Assembly (NCBI GenBank): GCA_963931925.1
Contig: OZ007569.1
Span: 13,262,163-13,326,162, forward strand
Direction of reading: 5' to 3'
DNA length: 64,000 nt
Source: Onchidella celtica
Taxonomy: Eukaryota; Mollusca; Gastropoda; Systellommatophora; Onchidiidae
Positions 1-11,904 of this stretch are shown here, piece by piece. Both the position numbers and the translations under genes were made by a program. Below the pieces are notes generated by a model. The model worked only from the letters and a program-made list of their open reading frames with translations. It did not search any database and was not told where the DNA came from. Within the stretch, counting starts at the first letter, position 1. The number at the start of each line of letters is the position of its first letter.

Positions 1-628
1 TTAGAAAGATCCTAAGGATCAAATGGCAGGATAAAATTCCAGTCACTGAGGTCCTCAATCGTGCCAAGGAATTGAGCATCTTCTGCCACCTGAAAAAAAT
101 TCAGCTACGTTGGGCAGGACATGTTGCCAGAATGCCCGACTCCAGACTCCCTAAGCAAATCTTCTTCTCTGAGCTCTCCAATGGAACGAGAATGTTGGGG
201 CCCCAAAGAGACGTTACAAAGACACTCTCAAGCAATCACTGAAGGCCTTTGCCATTGATGTGAGTGAGTGGGAAAAGCTCTTGCTTGATCGTGCAAATTG
301 GAGGGCGGCCCTTACCAGAGGCAGCAAAGCATGGGAAGCTGACAGAGTCCAGCAGGCTATCAAAAAAAGAGAACGGCGCAAGAAAAGGCCCAGTGGTACT
401 GAACCAACGGAGCACTCTTGTCATTTATGCGGAAGGGTCTGCAGGGCAAAAATAGGACTTATCAGTCACATGAGAAGCCATAAGTCATGAAAGAACAGTC
501 TTTCCATTCTGTCCTCTGTGTCCTTTAGTTCTCTTTATTGTCCATGTGTTGAAATTCTCAACAATTTCTGTTCTTTATTCCTCTGGTGTTGTTAAGGTCA
601 TCATCATACCTGATGGACGAACTATTAT
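1..628 (+). mobile_element. 3' end of a non-LTR retrotransposon (LINE) with C-terminal C2H2 finger, broken
   Basis: The window opens inside the C-terminal part of a LINE reverse transcriptase ORF. Positions 1-190 read RKILRIKWQDKIP, then LRWAGHVARM, the usual region downstream of the RT domain in this group. A one-base loss near 190 shifts the frame; from there NVGAPKRRYKDTLKQ continues to a C2H2 finger (CHLCGRVCRAKIGL..H..SH) and a TGA at 488-490. The 3' UTR runs to about 628 and stops where the 3.64-kb repeat begins. A second tail at 62752-63139 matches it almost base for base. In life this part would bind nucleic acid during target-primed reverse transcription. The 5' part lies outside the window. 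The frameshift makes this copy dead. Clade not assigned with certainty. Confidence 0.85.
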
Positions 629-630
629 AG

Positions 631-3600
631 TCTGCAATCCCATATTACAAGTATCAAGTGTAAAAATGTATGGCAAAGAAAGAAAAAAAAACAAATAGTT
701 CAAAATCCGCTGAAGCTCACTGGGATTTGACTTTCCTTTTTTTCTCAGTTCAACAGGGTGTTTATATAGGTAGCAGAACATTTCTGAGGTCAGAAGTTCA
801 GCATAGAATATTCTTTGAAAAAAAAAAAAAACAAGAAAGAAGAAAATATGAGCAAAAAGTATTTTGTCCTTTCTTCTGATTTCTTGACAATCAAAGAAAA
901 ATGAACTTCCCAATCCATGCAGAAATCCCAACTTCTGTCACATACTGAAACTATAAGGGGAAGTGAAGCTGAAGGATATGAACAACCAAATGTTATGTAT
1001 TGACAGTAACCTGATAAAATATGTCATTCTGCAGATCCTGCTGCTCTGTGCTGCGGAGGGAACAAAAATTACTTGTGCCATCAATATCAAAGGGAGAATG
1101 GAGAATTCCTCAAATGTGGCACAATCTACATCAGTAGCCTTTCTCTAAGTGCGGGCACTGTTTTCTTCCCAGATCAACAAAAAAAATGCACTTTTTGCTG
1201 GAGGAACTCACAATATTTAATGGGGAAACTCATGTAAGTAACACTTTGTGCTCATTAAAAAGACAGTGGATAAAGAAAAAGGAATAATTTGAAAGTGCAA
1301 AGTTTCTGACAGGTGCTGATTCTTTAACAAACAGATTCACAACCGGCAGGGAATTCCATTTCTATGAAAATGTCAACTGTGCCGACACAATGACACAACG
1401 GTGCCAGAACATTGCATAGAATACATAGAACTGCGGCAGGTGCCCTTCACTTGAAAGCGAATGACATTTATCACTGGACATTCCAGAATGGTTTCAGTTG
1501 AACTATGAGGAACATAATGCAGGGAGGAAGTGACACATACACATTTGGTTGTTCATAACATCAACAGAAACAGATAATGACAAACTGTTCTCAGAGTTAT
1601 ATGGCCAAATTCAGTACCATTTGTGCTGTGAACAAACTGAGTTATGTATATTTTAGTAACACTGTAACCAGCATATGTCTAAAGATGAGGATAATACATG
1701 AAAACTAAACTTACACTATGACTATACAACTATTCCCACCTAAATTATCAATCAACTCATTAAAACAATGAAGCTGGAATGTAAATACAGGAAGACTCAG
1801 AAAATTGGGTGATAATTACAGTAGGCATCCTGCAGGCTCGGAAGACTATGCAGTTGCACTCTGGGCGTTTTTTCTGGTACAGAGTCTGGTGTGGCTGGCC
1901 AGTCTGATGCGGGAATGGCAGTCTCTGTAGCAGAAGGCACAGATGAAGTCTGGGGCTTATCTGACTGCCTGGACGGCAGCTTTTCTTCCCATCCTCTTTG
2001 CCTCTTGCTGCTGAGGAAGAGTCTCTTCGAAGTTGGAGAGACCTTTCTGCACAATCTGTCTCCAGTCTGACCGTTCCAGGGCTGTTGCTGCTCGGTTGTT
2101 CTGGTCAATGTTTAAAGCTTTTAGGTCCCTCTTGCATTAAATCGCAGCTGTGGTCTGCCTGTGGGACGTTTTCCCTGTACAAGTTCTCCACAGATAAGAT
2201 CTTTAGGGATCCGTCCGTCATACATGCGCACGACATGGCCAAGCCAGCGCATGCGTCTCTGTTTCAGCAGCGTGTACATGCTGGCACATCCAGCTCTTTC
2301 CAGGACAGTGCTGTTTGGGATCTTGTCCTGCCAGGTGATGTTCAGGATGCGTCGGAAGCAACGCATGTGAAAAGCATTAAGCTTTCGCTCTTGTCGGGCA
2401 CGCAAGGCCCAGGATTCACTGCCGTACAAGATGGTGCCCACGACGCAGGCTTTGTAGATTTGGATCTGTATGTGTTCTGTCAGCTTTCTGTTGTTAAATG
2501 CTTTCTTTTTTAGTCGGGTCATGGTGGTAGCTGCCTTGCCGATGCGTTTGTCAAGCTCTGCGTCGTGTGAGAGGGTATCTAACATGGTTGTGCCCCGATA
2601 CACGAAATCATGGACGACCTTTAGTTTGTGACTTCTGTTTTTTTTTTTCAAGCTAATGGAAAGCCCGCCGTCTTGGCAGGCGTCGCTGAAGTGTGTCATG
2701 AGCTGCTGCAGATCCTCAGCTGAGTGAGCAGTTACTGCAGCGTCGTCTGCAAAGAGGAAGTCACGCAGGCACCTCAGCTGGACTTTCGTCTTGGCTCTTA
2801 GTCTGGAGAGGTTGAAGAGCTTTCCGTCTGACCTGGTTTGGAGGTAGATGTCTTCAGTTGCAGAACTGAATGCATGTTTCAGCATCACAGCAAAGAAGAT
2901 TCCAAACAGGGTTGGAACCAGGACGCAACCTTGTTTTACTCCACTCCGTATGTTGAAGGCAGCTGATGTTGAGCCATCCAAGATGAAGGTGCCTTTCATG
3001 TCTTCGTGGAAGGATCTGGTGATGCTGAGAAGTGTGGGTGGACATTCGATCTTGGGAAGTATCTTGAAGATACCATCCCTCCTGACCAGATCGAAAGCCT
3101 TTGGGAAGTCTATGAAGGCAATGAAGAGTGGCTGTCTCTGCTTCCTGCATTTCTCCTGGAGTTGTTTGAGGGAGAAGATCATGTCTATTGTGGATCTGTT
3201 GACACGGAAACCGCACTGTGATTCAGGGTAGACTTGCTCTGCAAGTGAGTGGAGCCTCTCCAGTACGACTCGTGCAAAGACTTTCCCAACAATGCTAAGA
3301 AGGGATATGCCACGATAGTTATTGCAATCGCTCCTGTCACCTTTGTTCTTAATGGTAATCATGGAGCTTAGGAATGTGAAAACCTTTTTTCAAGAGACAC
3401 AACATCAGTAGACTGCCAGCCATCACGTTTTATTACTGGTGTCCATAAAATGGAACACTTTTTTCTGCGAGTTCCAATTGCCCTCCTTCAGTCTGTTTAT
3501 CCAAAATGGCAAATTTGTGATTATTAAGTTTGGACTCTCATCTCTGCACTATTACAGGAATAATTAGATCAATTTTACATATGAGCAGCACAGAGGTCAA

Positions 3601-4274
3601 CACAAGATCACTGTCTGTTACTTTCTTTCCAGCTCCACCCACAGTGTTCCTCACTATGTGGTCAGCGGTAAGTGAATGGGCTGGGAGAGGGGAATTTTGG
3701 AGAGATGAGACAGCAAATTGTGTACCTTCACATGACTCCAACAGCTCCACCAATGTGAACCTGTGATCCCAATTATCCTTGTCAAACTGTACCAGAATGT
3801 CTATATGATGAAATTTACTAGAGTAACTGTAATCCCTATATGACTAGCTACAGAAAGTAACCACTTGGCATTTTGCTTTCCCGTGTAATATCTACTACAC
3901 TGCCAGACATAGTGGGGAGAAAAAGCCAGTGATATATGGAAATAGAAATTTGTCCTTACGGGACAGGTGGGGGGTTCTGTGAGGAGGGCATACGTTGTCC
4001 TGGGCCCACATGATCTATGTGGCTGAAGGACAGGGGGCCCGAAATCTCTCCGCTTCGTCTTTCAGGCCTGTGTGCAATGATAAAACAGCATAACACATAC
4101 AACAATTGGAGCAAGGTGTGTACGTTTGTCAGCAAGTAACTGGCACTAATGTTCTAACAAGCAGGAAAACAAGAGTGCAAAATAGACAGGAACCTGAAGT
4201 ACTTGTTACATGTAAATCTTTATATCTGTATGTCGGAAAAAGAACTTCAGCACGTCTCTTTGATTACATCATAG
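631..4274 (-). repeat. 3.64-kb repeat unit L1 (left array, minus orientation)
   Basis: A complete copy of a long unit, starting TCTGCAATCCCATATTAC and ending TTGATTACATCATAG, where the next copy starts at once (4275). Inside, in minus orientation, is a dead LINE (about 1800-3362). The rest is non-coding: A-rich tracts, a TATATA-containing stretch near 755, and a conserved block at 3500-4270. The same unit occurs inverted at 14345-17986 and 17987-27944. Unit length measured from the junctions is 3644 bp here and 3642 bp at 14345-17986. No terminal inverted repeat or Helitron-type end is visible. Confidence 0.9.
1797..3362 (-). pseudogene. Dead LINE reverse transcriptase inside unit L1
   Basis: Minus-strand RT ORF of 413 codons (2121-3362). 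It holds fingers/palm motifs NNYRGISLLSIVGK, FIAFIDFPKAFD, SGVKQGCVLVPTLF and the catalytic FADD box (FLFADDAAVTAHS), then the post-RT region RMRWLGHVVRM. It starts in the middle of the RT domain, so the endonuclease and N-terminal half are missing. At about 2120 the frame shifts. In the shifted frame (1800-2120) there is a further TGA where Trp is expected, then a C2H2-like finger (FICAFCYRDC..RIRLASH). The same shift and stop occur in the copies at 15262 and 26092, so they predate duplication of the unit. Related to, but clearly diverged from, the LINE at 1-628. Confidence 0.85.
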
Positions 4275-4622
4275 TCTGCAATCCCATATTACAAGTATCA
4301 AGTGTAAAAATGTATGGCAAAGAAAGAAAAAAAACAAATAGTTCAAAATCCGCTGAAGCTCACTGGGATTTGACTTTCCTTTTTTTCTCAGTTCAACAGG
4401 GTGTTTATATAGGTAGCAGAACATTTCTGAGGTCAGAAGTTCAGCATAGAATATTCTTTGAAAAAAAACAAAACAAGAAAGAAGAAAATAATGAGCAAAA
4501 AGCATTTTGTCCTTTCTTCTCATTTCTTGACAATCAAAGAAAAATGAACTTCCCAATCCATGCAGAAATCCCAACTTCTGTCACATACTGAAACTATAAG
4601 GGGAAGTGAAGCTGAAGGATAT

Positions 4623-5865
4623 TGTCACAAATCCCAGACTGGGAGATGTAATAAGTTATGACAGGACAACAATCACGAACGAACAAGTTTAACACTTAAC
4701 AGAACAACCCATCAGACTCACACATTTATTAAACATAATTATACAGATAATAGCGCAATTACATACATTATATTATTGAATTTAACTGCCGTACAACGGC
4801 CTTATTCCCACATGCACTCTTCCTCGGATCCACAACCCGGTAGTTACTTCCTAAAGACACTTCGGCCTCAGCCTCTCCCCTCAGGGTCTTAATAGCACAT
4901 TAATAATTCACTGGCACCGCAGTCTCTCAATATCACCTTCCTATTGCCATAACACCTTAGCATTCCACTAGCACCTCAGCAGGGCAATAGCACATTATCA
5001 TTTCAATAGCCCCTCAACATGGCAATAGTACATTATCATTTCAATAGCACATCAACCTGGCAATAGTACATTATCATTTCAATAGCCCATCAACCTGGCA
5101 ATAGTACATTATCATTTCAATTAGCACATTCACGCTCATATCTACTTCCCTGTCCGTGGCCAGACTGCCACGACTTTATGTGCCTCTACTGTCCTGCACC
5201 GACAGCCTCACTCTTGGCCTATGTGTGGCCCCCGGCCCTATGCTGGCCTATCCCCTGTGCTCACCGAGGTGGCTCTTCGGCCCGTCCCCGACACCTACAA
5301 GAATAACATTACATTGGTATAATACCATACCATTTCTATTCACTCCACCTCTCCTTACAACCCATGAAGCGTACACACAATAGTTCACATTTCACTCACC
5401 AAACCTCTTACGGTAACACACCTCCATCGTAGTACACAATACTCACTCGTGCTACAAATCCATGAACTCAACTTTCATCTATCGCTCATGGCGCACATTG
5501 CTATATCCAATATCAAGGACTTCCACATTCCTCACATATACTTATTTACATCATGGTAATAGACGAATATAATATAATACATCAATCATAATTATCAATC
5601 ATCGTTTCACCTACCAGTCATCACTGGAATAACACTACTCCCAAGTCTTCCGACTGCTCTCCTTATGTTCGCCCGCTGGGCTTTCTCTTGCGTCCGTTCT
5701 CTAGGACCTTCTAACTTGCAGTGATAGTAATACAGCGCTTTCGCCTCATTCAGACCCCCCACCACTCATAACAGGCACGCTTTTCCTTACTTGTCTACGT
5801 GCGTTAATTTTACTCTCCTCCTTTCCCCCCGTAATTATTAACTATCGCTCACTCCACTCGTGACA
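4623..5865 (-). mobile_element. Solo LTR of the gypsy-type element at 46231-48948
   Basis: TG...CA-bounded 1243-bp insertion with a perfect 5-bp target-site duplication GATAT (4618-4622 and 5866-5870). The empty site is visible in the sister repeat at about 970. Read on the minus strand it starts TGTCACGAGTGGAGTGAGCG and contains an AATAAA-type signal, matching the LTRs at 46231 and 47923. It is about 220 bp longer than the 3' LTR at 47923-48948 (1026 bp), at least partly because of an internal tandem repeat of about 44 bp (4985-5120, core ATAGTACATTATCATTTC). It shows no coding content. A solo LTR is the product of LTR-LTR recombination. Confidence 0.88.
4985..5120. repeat. Minisatellite of about 44 bp inside the solo LTR
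   Basis: About three imperfect copies of a unit containing CAATAGTACATTATCATTTC alternating with CAATAGCACATCAACCTGG. Present only in this LTR copy; the 3' LTR at 47923-48948 is shorter here. Confidence 0.75.
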
Positions 5866-6556
5866 GATATGAACAACCAAATGTTATGTCATTGACAGTA
5901 AATTGATAAAATATGTCATTCTGCAGATCCTGCTGCTCTCTGCTGCGGAGGGAACAAAAATTACTTGTGCCATCAATATCAAAGGGAGAATGGAGAATTC
6001 CTCAAATGTGGCACAATCTACATCCATAGCCTTTCTCTAAGTGCGGGCACTGTTTTCTTCCCAGATCAACAAAAAAATGCACTTTTTGCTGGAGGAACTC
6101 ACAATATTTAATGGGGAAACTCATGTAAGTAACACTTTGTGCTCATTAAAAAGACAGTGGATAAAGAAAAAGGAATAATTTGAAAGTGCAAAGTTTCTGA
6201 CAGGTGCTGATTCTTGAACAAACAGATTCACAACCGGCAGGGAATTCCATTTCTATGAAAATGTCAACTGTGCCGACACAATGACACAACGGTGCCAGAA
6301 CATTGCATAGAATACATAGAACTGCGGCAGGTGCCCTTCACTTGAAAGCGAATGACATTTATCACTGGACATTCCAGAATGGTTTCAGTTGAACTATGAG
6401 GAACATTATGCAGGGAGGAAGTGACACATACACATTTGGTTGTTCATAACATCAACAGAAACAGATAATGACAAACTGTTCTCAGAGTTATATGGCCAAA
6501 TTCAGTACCATTTGTGCTGTGAACAAACTGAGTTATGTATATTTTAGTAACACTGT

Positions 6557-8265
6557 CATTATTACTGACACAATATTGCAACTTTTTCAAGGCAATGTAG
6601 TTATTTGATTTGAGTACCATGGAGCACAAGGAATGCTCATATAATGCAACAAGTCTGATCAAAGGAAAGGTGGAAGATTTTAAAACATTCAGCAAATCAG
6701 TTTGAACACAAAGAATAATCTGCAATTCCCCTTGTTTTCAACATCTGTAGTATTTAGCTGTTCTTGCAAAATTTTTCTACTGTACTAAAACCAAATTTAT
6801 AGTGTTCACCAACGTCTGGGCTGCTTTTGTGAAACACAAGTAAATTTGAAGCAGGATTAGTAATTTCTCAATGTTGTTTCTCTGCAAGTTTTGATGTATG
6901 ATAAAGTTTGGGTGTTCGCCATTTTTACATGTCTCGCCTAGAGTGTCTTTCATGGTTTTATAACAAAAGATGGCTAGCCCATGACAAAAGTGAAGAAGAG
7001 GAAATATAAAAGCAGCTGTGAATATCATGAAAATTTACTTTTCCATTCTTCTTCCTTTTTGAGTTGCAGAGAGATAGGAGTTTGACAGAAATGAAGAGAA
7101 AATAATCAATAAACCATAGTTTTGTTTCAATTTTTAACTCACTTAACCTTTTCCCCTTGATTAATTATATTATTTATCAGTGAACAGATGCCCCAATTTT
7201 CTTCGCAACTCCACAACATACCAAGGCATCAAGCTGCCTTGGAGATACTGGTACAGATTTCACTGAATAGAAAAGTTCTGTTAATACTTTGGCTTAAAGG
7301 AATCGTTTGTCTTTCATCACATTCAATGTTTTATTCACAGTTCATGCAAATGCAATGACAGACAGATTGAGAGAAAAGAATCCTACAGCACACACAGTTT
7401 CTGCATTCCAGTCAAGTTCATTAGTAAGTATGCACTCATGTTCAGAATGACAAAACTGTATGTGTGTACACACTTAAATGTGAAGATATGGGAGCTGGAG
7501 ATGTATGAATAAGCAAAGACTTGGGTTTATGTTCAAACAATAATATCTGCTGTCGATGCAGTAACTTTTGACAGCTTACAGCAAAACCATGCTGTTCCAT
7601 GTCAAGGCTTCCATAACCACAATTTCAAAGGTGGGCATAAAATACACTAAAACATCACAACAAAAGAAAAAGCTTTCTAAATTCTCTTGGGTTTCCTCCC
7701 AAAAGTTTCACATATATATATATGAAATTATAGAAAAATCATACAAAATTGTCTTCTTCAAGTAAATCATACACACTGGGTCTTGGTGATCTTTCATTGG
7801 TTGCTGGGATGTGTTTGCTTGATCTTCAGCATTTTTATCTTTAATCTAAGTAAGGCCATCATAGATTCTTGTTAAACCCCGTCAAGGATTGTTACTATGT
7901 CAGCATGTATAGTGGTTTTAATTTCACTCTGGACCAATAAATTAAGGACTGAAGCTATGGCATCTGGCTGTATGGCATTAGAACCAATTAAACTAATTAC
8001 ATGTTGAATTTAGACCTGGAAATAAATGTTTAAATTGTCATATATATATGGCTGCGGACCCTTTTCATAATTCAAAGTTGTCACTAGGGTACTATAAATG
8101 CCTAGTTCGTGGCAGTTCAAATTTCTATCATGATTTATATTCAGATCAAGTAATCATAGAACGAACAAGGCGGCAAAGACTTCTGAAATAGTAAACAGAG
8201 GCTGAATTTGGTCAACTGTAAACATCAGAGACATCTGGAGGGAAAAGAAAGTCAGAACTACTCAC
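6557..8265. other. Unique DNA downstream of the last visible MRCK exon
   Basis: AT-rich sequence between the end of the left array and the most 3' MRCK exon found. I see no exon with convincing splice sites. A continuation encoding the MRCK tail after the CNH domain should lie this way on the minus strand but was not found; it may be outside the window. Contains a short TA run near 7712 and 8040. Confidence 0.5.
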
Positions 8266-8365
8266 GCTTTGTTTGCTCTCTCCTCCTGAACAGTCTTAAA
8301 TGAGAATCTGCGTTTGTCCCTGCTGCTTTTTTGTTTGAAAATTTCTATCACAGATAGCTTGTCTT
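8266..8365 (-). CDS. MRCK-like kinase, CNH-domain exon (most 3' exon seen)
   Basis: Internal exon on the minus strand. The acceptor CTATTTACAG precedes 8365 and the donor GTGAGT follows 8266. Length is 100 nt, entry phase 1, encoding EDKLSVIEIFKQKSSRDKRR then FSFKTVQEERANK. This matches the end of the CNH domain of MRCK (CDC42-binding kinase, Genghis Khan) proteins, where a basic KRR-[FY]-SFRV-EE stretch follows the last beta-propeller strand. It joins in frame to the exon at 8934-9021 (G|AA gives Glu). The next exon, expected to begin around Arg-Arg-Glu-Met-Leu, was not found in the window. Confidence 0.8.
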
Positions 8366-8933
8366 CTGTAAATAGAAAAAATTAATACAAAAGTTCCTTC
8401 CCACATCTTGCCTTATAACATTTCTGGAAAGTATCACTATTTTACTTAACATCATCGTGTTCATATGCTGTTTTCACATCAGACAATTTGTTACAATTAA
8501 GATATATCTTTTCACATGCATTCACTCAATGACTTGATGTTTTTTTTGTGCCATTTAAAATCCTGTTAGTGAAGACATCACAGAAATGTAAATCTTTTAA
8601 CATGAGATAAGATAAAATAAATGTTTCATAACTTTCTAAAACTGAGCCAACAATATTACCTGGAATGGTATTTACCCCAAATAACAAACGTGAGTTTCGA
8701 ATTTGAATTAAGCTTTTCAAGCTTGTCAGGTTTTGTAATTTTTGGGTATTATTTCACCTTGCCTTTTTATTTTTACTGACCTGAAATAAGTTGAAATAAC
8801 ATGTTGGTTTGGGAGCAACTTGGACATTAAAAACAAACAAAAAAACAGTCTGCTTTACGGTGGATCAAACTAGATACGGTGGAACAAAAGTGCAGATGAT
8901 AAGAAATGGAGAAAATATGGTGGTCACTCTCAC

Positions 8934-9021
8934 CTGAGTTGATATCTTTGAAGAAGACTATGTGTTGTGCATCCACAGTGTTCAGAAGACCTAATGATCC
9001 ATCTTTATTCAACGGTTTTGT
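8934..9021 (-). CDS. MRCK-like kinase, CNH-domain exon
   Basis: Minus-strand exon of 88 nt. Acceptor CATGTTTCAG, donor CAG|GTGAGAG. It encodes TKPLNKDGSLGLLNT then VDAQHIVFFKDINS. In MRCK proteins the equivalent stretch (basic-x-Pro-Leu-Asn-x-x-Gly-Ser-Leu, then a strand ending Tyr-Phe-Lys) follows the EWVQT-L-K/R motif, which here is in the exon at 9692-9789. Entry phase 0 and exit phase 1 fit both neighbours. The CNH domain is a beta-propeller that, in this family, helps target the kinase to Rho-family GTPases and membranes; that role is known of the family, not seen here. Confidence 0.82.
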
Positions 9022-9691
9022 CTGAAACATGAGAAGCATGTACTGTCATCGTTCAAACAAAATAATCATTAATAGCAATAATAAATTTTCTTGTCACACA
9101 GTCTTCAGATGACTGTATACTGGGGATGCAGTTTACAATCCACACATTCTATCTATCTTTGGAACTCTCAATATTTAGCAAACAATCAAAACATCAATCA
9201 CTGTGTATTTCAGTTAGTCGCAATTTTCGCATGGGCAGCATTCTCTGTTCCACACCCAATATTGCTGGTGCCAGCATGTACAATTCACCTGCTAGCTGAT
9301 ATTTTATGTAATAAATCAATCAAACCCACAGCATATAGTAACTATGGACCATTTAATGCCCTTATTTTGTGAATCCTCATCTGTTATAGCTTCTGTCTTG
9401 GCAACAAAAGTTTCATACTGTCTGCTATTTATGTTCCGTAAATCTTTATTTATGTTTGTTTAGACCACGTGGTAGATTGGCTTTGGATATGACATATTCG
9501 CTGACAGCACGGAAAACATTGAGTAGAAGAACCCAGACTGCATCTCTGGCTATAGTATGGACACAGCAGGATGAGCACTATTCTATTTCTGTCATTAGAA
9601 AGGTCCAAGTTTCCTTCTTTTCCCTTAGCTTTACCATGATTATTTATTTTCAGTCTGTCACAACATTTCTTTTTCACTAACTTATCCTTAC

Positions 9692-9789
9692 CTTCCTAAG
9701 GCAGAGTGTCTGCACCCACTCAGATGTGTTGACATCAAACACAAAGATGGAATTTTCTGTATAGCAGGCAAGGTAAGGAGACGAATAAC
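9692..9789 (-). CDS. MRCK-like kinase, CNH-domain exon with EWVQTL motif
   Basis: Minus-strand exon of 98 nt. Acceptor TCATCCAG, donor AAG|GTAAGG. It encodes YSSPYLACYTENS, then IFVFDVNTSEWVQTLCLRK. The string D-V-x-T-x-E-W-V/I-Q-T-L/I-x-L-R/K is the most diagnostic piece of the MRCK CNH domain and is the main reason for the family call. Entry phase 2 takes one base from the exon at 10257-10337 (A|GT gives Ser). Exit phase is 0. Confidence 0.88.
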
Positions 9790-10256
9790 CTGGATGAGAT
9801 AAATTACACAGATCATATAGTATACAGACAGCATTCAAGATTATGCAGCTGACAACTAATATTCAAACAAAGTGGGTGTGCATTTATAGATGTTGATACT
9901 CAGAATGCTGAACATAAACAGTTAAGACCAAAACAAACAAAAATCTTATAATATTTTCAAATATATTATTATGTGCATTGCTCCATAATAACAGTTCATC
10001 TCAAATAATGAGGATCCCAGGTTCACAGCAAAATTGGCTTCAATTTCCTCAGTTTCATATACAGCGTATTTACCATCTGGAGGATGATGTGGAAAATATG
10101 AAGTTTGAAATTTTAAAAATAACATTAAAAAACAAACAAAAAAATACAAAAAGATGACCAAAGTCCAAAAAGGCTCAGGCACTATCTAAAGAATCCAAAC
10201 AAGAAGTTTCTGTATCTGAAACAAATTTTGGGATCAACACATGTAAAGACACTCAC

Positions 10257-10337
10257 TGACTACTACTGGTGGAGCTGGCTATAGCAACTCATGTGCCCGA
10301 GAGCGATTCCCACTGTTGTCCACATACACGCCAACAA
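10257..10337 (-). CDS. MRCK-like kinase, CNH-domain exon with an in-frame TAG
   Basis: Minus-strand exon of 81 nt. Acceptor TTTTCTCCAG, donor GTCA|GTGAGT. It encodes VGVYVDNSGNRSRAHELL, then TAG at 10281-10279, then PAPPVVVS. Family members have a Trp (Leu-Met-Trp-Pro) where the TAG stands, so this is a single-base TGG to TAG change. Splice sites and phases on both sides are intact and neighbouring exons are open. It may be a recent null allele, a pseudogene, a base-call error or, less likely, an edited or recoded codon. A solo LTR lies in the intron just upstream (10575-11812). Confidence 0.75.
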
Positions 10338-10574
10338 CTGGAGAAAACAAACAAACATTTACAATGAATAAATTGATCATGATTCTGCTCCACCTATATA
10401 TTCCTCTCCATAAAAGCTACTGCATCCTCCTCCTGGAAAGTAAATTTCAATGCAAAGACCAAACACATTTCTCAAACACACATTTTCCTGGTATAAAAAA
10501 AACTTGAAACAGGTTTTCCATATACATAATACTCTAATATAAAGGGCCTTCAAGACAAATGTCAAAGAGTAAAG

Positions 10575-11812
10575 TGTCATGATTCGGATGTTGTTAAAAC
10601 TCACGCAGAGAGTGAGTTGTTGTTGTTTTACCAGGGCCATGAGAAATTGGCTGGTGGCCTTGAACCGCCCTCGCGAATTATAGTTGGTGAGTAAATAAAT
10701 GTAAAGTTAAACTGTTAGATTCACGCTTGTCGGTTTTAATGTTCGTGATTAATAAGTAATGGAGTAGGGGTGAAACAAGGTGGGGATAGTTGACATTGTT
10801 AAGTATGACTAGACAAGTTTTTGCACGTTAACTGGCTGGTAGAATAGTGCAGACGTATTACTACAATTAAAATGGTGGGACGTTTCGGCCAATGAGATAG
10901 CTGAACTAATTGGGCCAGCGGACTAGCACTGCTGGGTAGTTAGATAGTATAAAACATCGTGTATCGTTCAGATTTATTGAATACAGACGAGCAGAAGCAT
11001 CGTGTCGTGAAGTATCTCCGGTTGGCCAGTACCTGAACTGTGATTTGAAGACTAGAAGTCCTTGCTAACGGACTGGCTGAGCTCTAGAAAGAAAGGTCTG
11101 AGTGGGCTGACCTTTGAAAGCCCACGCTGCGCTATTTTGATGTTCGCGCCTACCAGTAGGCGTGACCAATGGTAATATATCTTATTTGTTCAAGCATAAT
11201 AGAAGATCAGAGATAGAGAGAGAACCACAGCCTCATAGGAAGTCTAAGGAAACCCCAGCTGGCACTCGACGACGAGTGGCCTGTGTTATAGAATTATTTC
11301 CATAGTATGATTGAAGTAATATGGCACATTGTTGATGAATTGAATAATGATTGTGCATATATATAAATAGTTTTGCAACTGCGTAATTACCTACAAGCCG
11401 AAGTGTGCTTCTGTAGGCTTGGAACGTACTGGGCTCTCCTAACATTCAAGCCCATATGATTTAGGGAGAGTTTGCCTGGCGACTGGCCAGTGGCGACTCA
11501 ACTGTCACTTTAAATTGATATCTGGTTTCGTATAATATACCTATTTGCTATTGATTGCAGTACATCCAATAAGGAACCATAATTACATGAATATCATAGA
11601 TTAAGTTAGTAATTAGAATTTATTGCTTTGAATATACCTCTATTGTCTTTTGTTTTGTTTATTAATATTTATGTAAAACATGGCCTGACCGGCCTGACAT
11701 ATATAGATACTCTAGTTGTTTAATACTTTTCTTGTGTGGTTGTGTCCGAGTGTGAGTTAGCTGCCTCTCGTGCAGTCGAATGCTCCCCAAGACCCTAACT
11801 CTGCTCGTGACA
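10575..11812 (+). mobile_element. Solo LTR in an MRCK intron
   Basis: A 1238-bp TG...CA insertion starting TGTCATGATTCGGATG and ending CTCTGCTCGTGACA, flanked by perfect 5-bp duplications TAAAG (10570-10574, 11813-11817). A TATA box (GATAGTATAAAACATCG, about 10945) gives plus orientation, opposite to the host gene. No internal region or ORF, so it is a recombined solo LTR. A different family from the LTR at 4623. Confidence 0.85.
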
Positions 11813-11904
11813 TAAAGAATGATTGCGAATTATACAAAATCAACATGCATTATCAAAAACAGCAATCTAGGGTATAAACTTGTGCAACTGTTTGCCCAAC
11901 TTAC

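Larger units (their letters stand above)
4275..6556 (-). repeat. 3.64-kb repeat unit L2, truncated and interrupted by a solo LTR
   Basis: Second unit of the left array, directly following L1. It contains only the first 1.03 kb of the unit (4275-4622 plus 5866-6556) and stops at GTAACACTGT, where L1 continues into its LINE (position 1665). It is split at 4623-5865 by a solo LTR flanked by GATAT duplications. Apart from the insertion the sequence is nearly the same as 631-1665, with small indels in the A-runs. Confidence 0.9.

Noticed and set aside
2854..3231. Opposite-strand and shifted ORFs over the LINE RT region (also 15393-15776 and 26212-26595)
   Set aside because: Shadows of the RT frame; they recur only because the LINE copies recur.
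631..4274. The 3.64-kb unit as a Helitron
   Set aside because: The unit starts with TC but lacks a CTRR end, a terminal hairpin and any Rep/helicase coding sequence.
4106..4591. 161-codon ORF in unit L2 (and its counterpart at 17744-18160)
   Set aside because: It runs across the unit junction and through A-rich non-coding sequence, with no domain.
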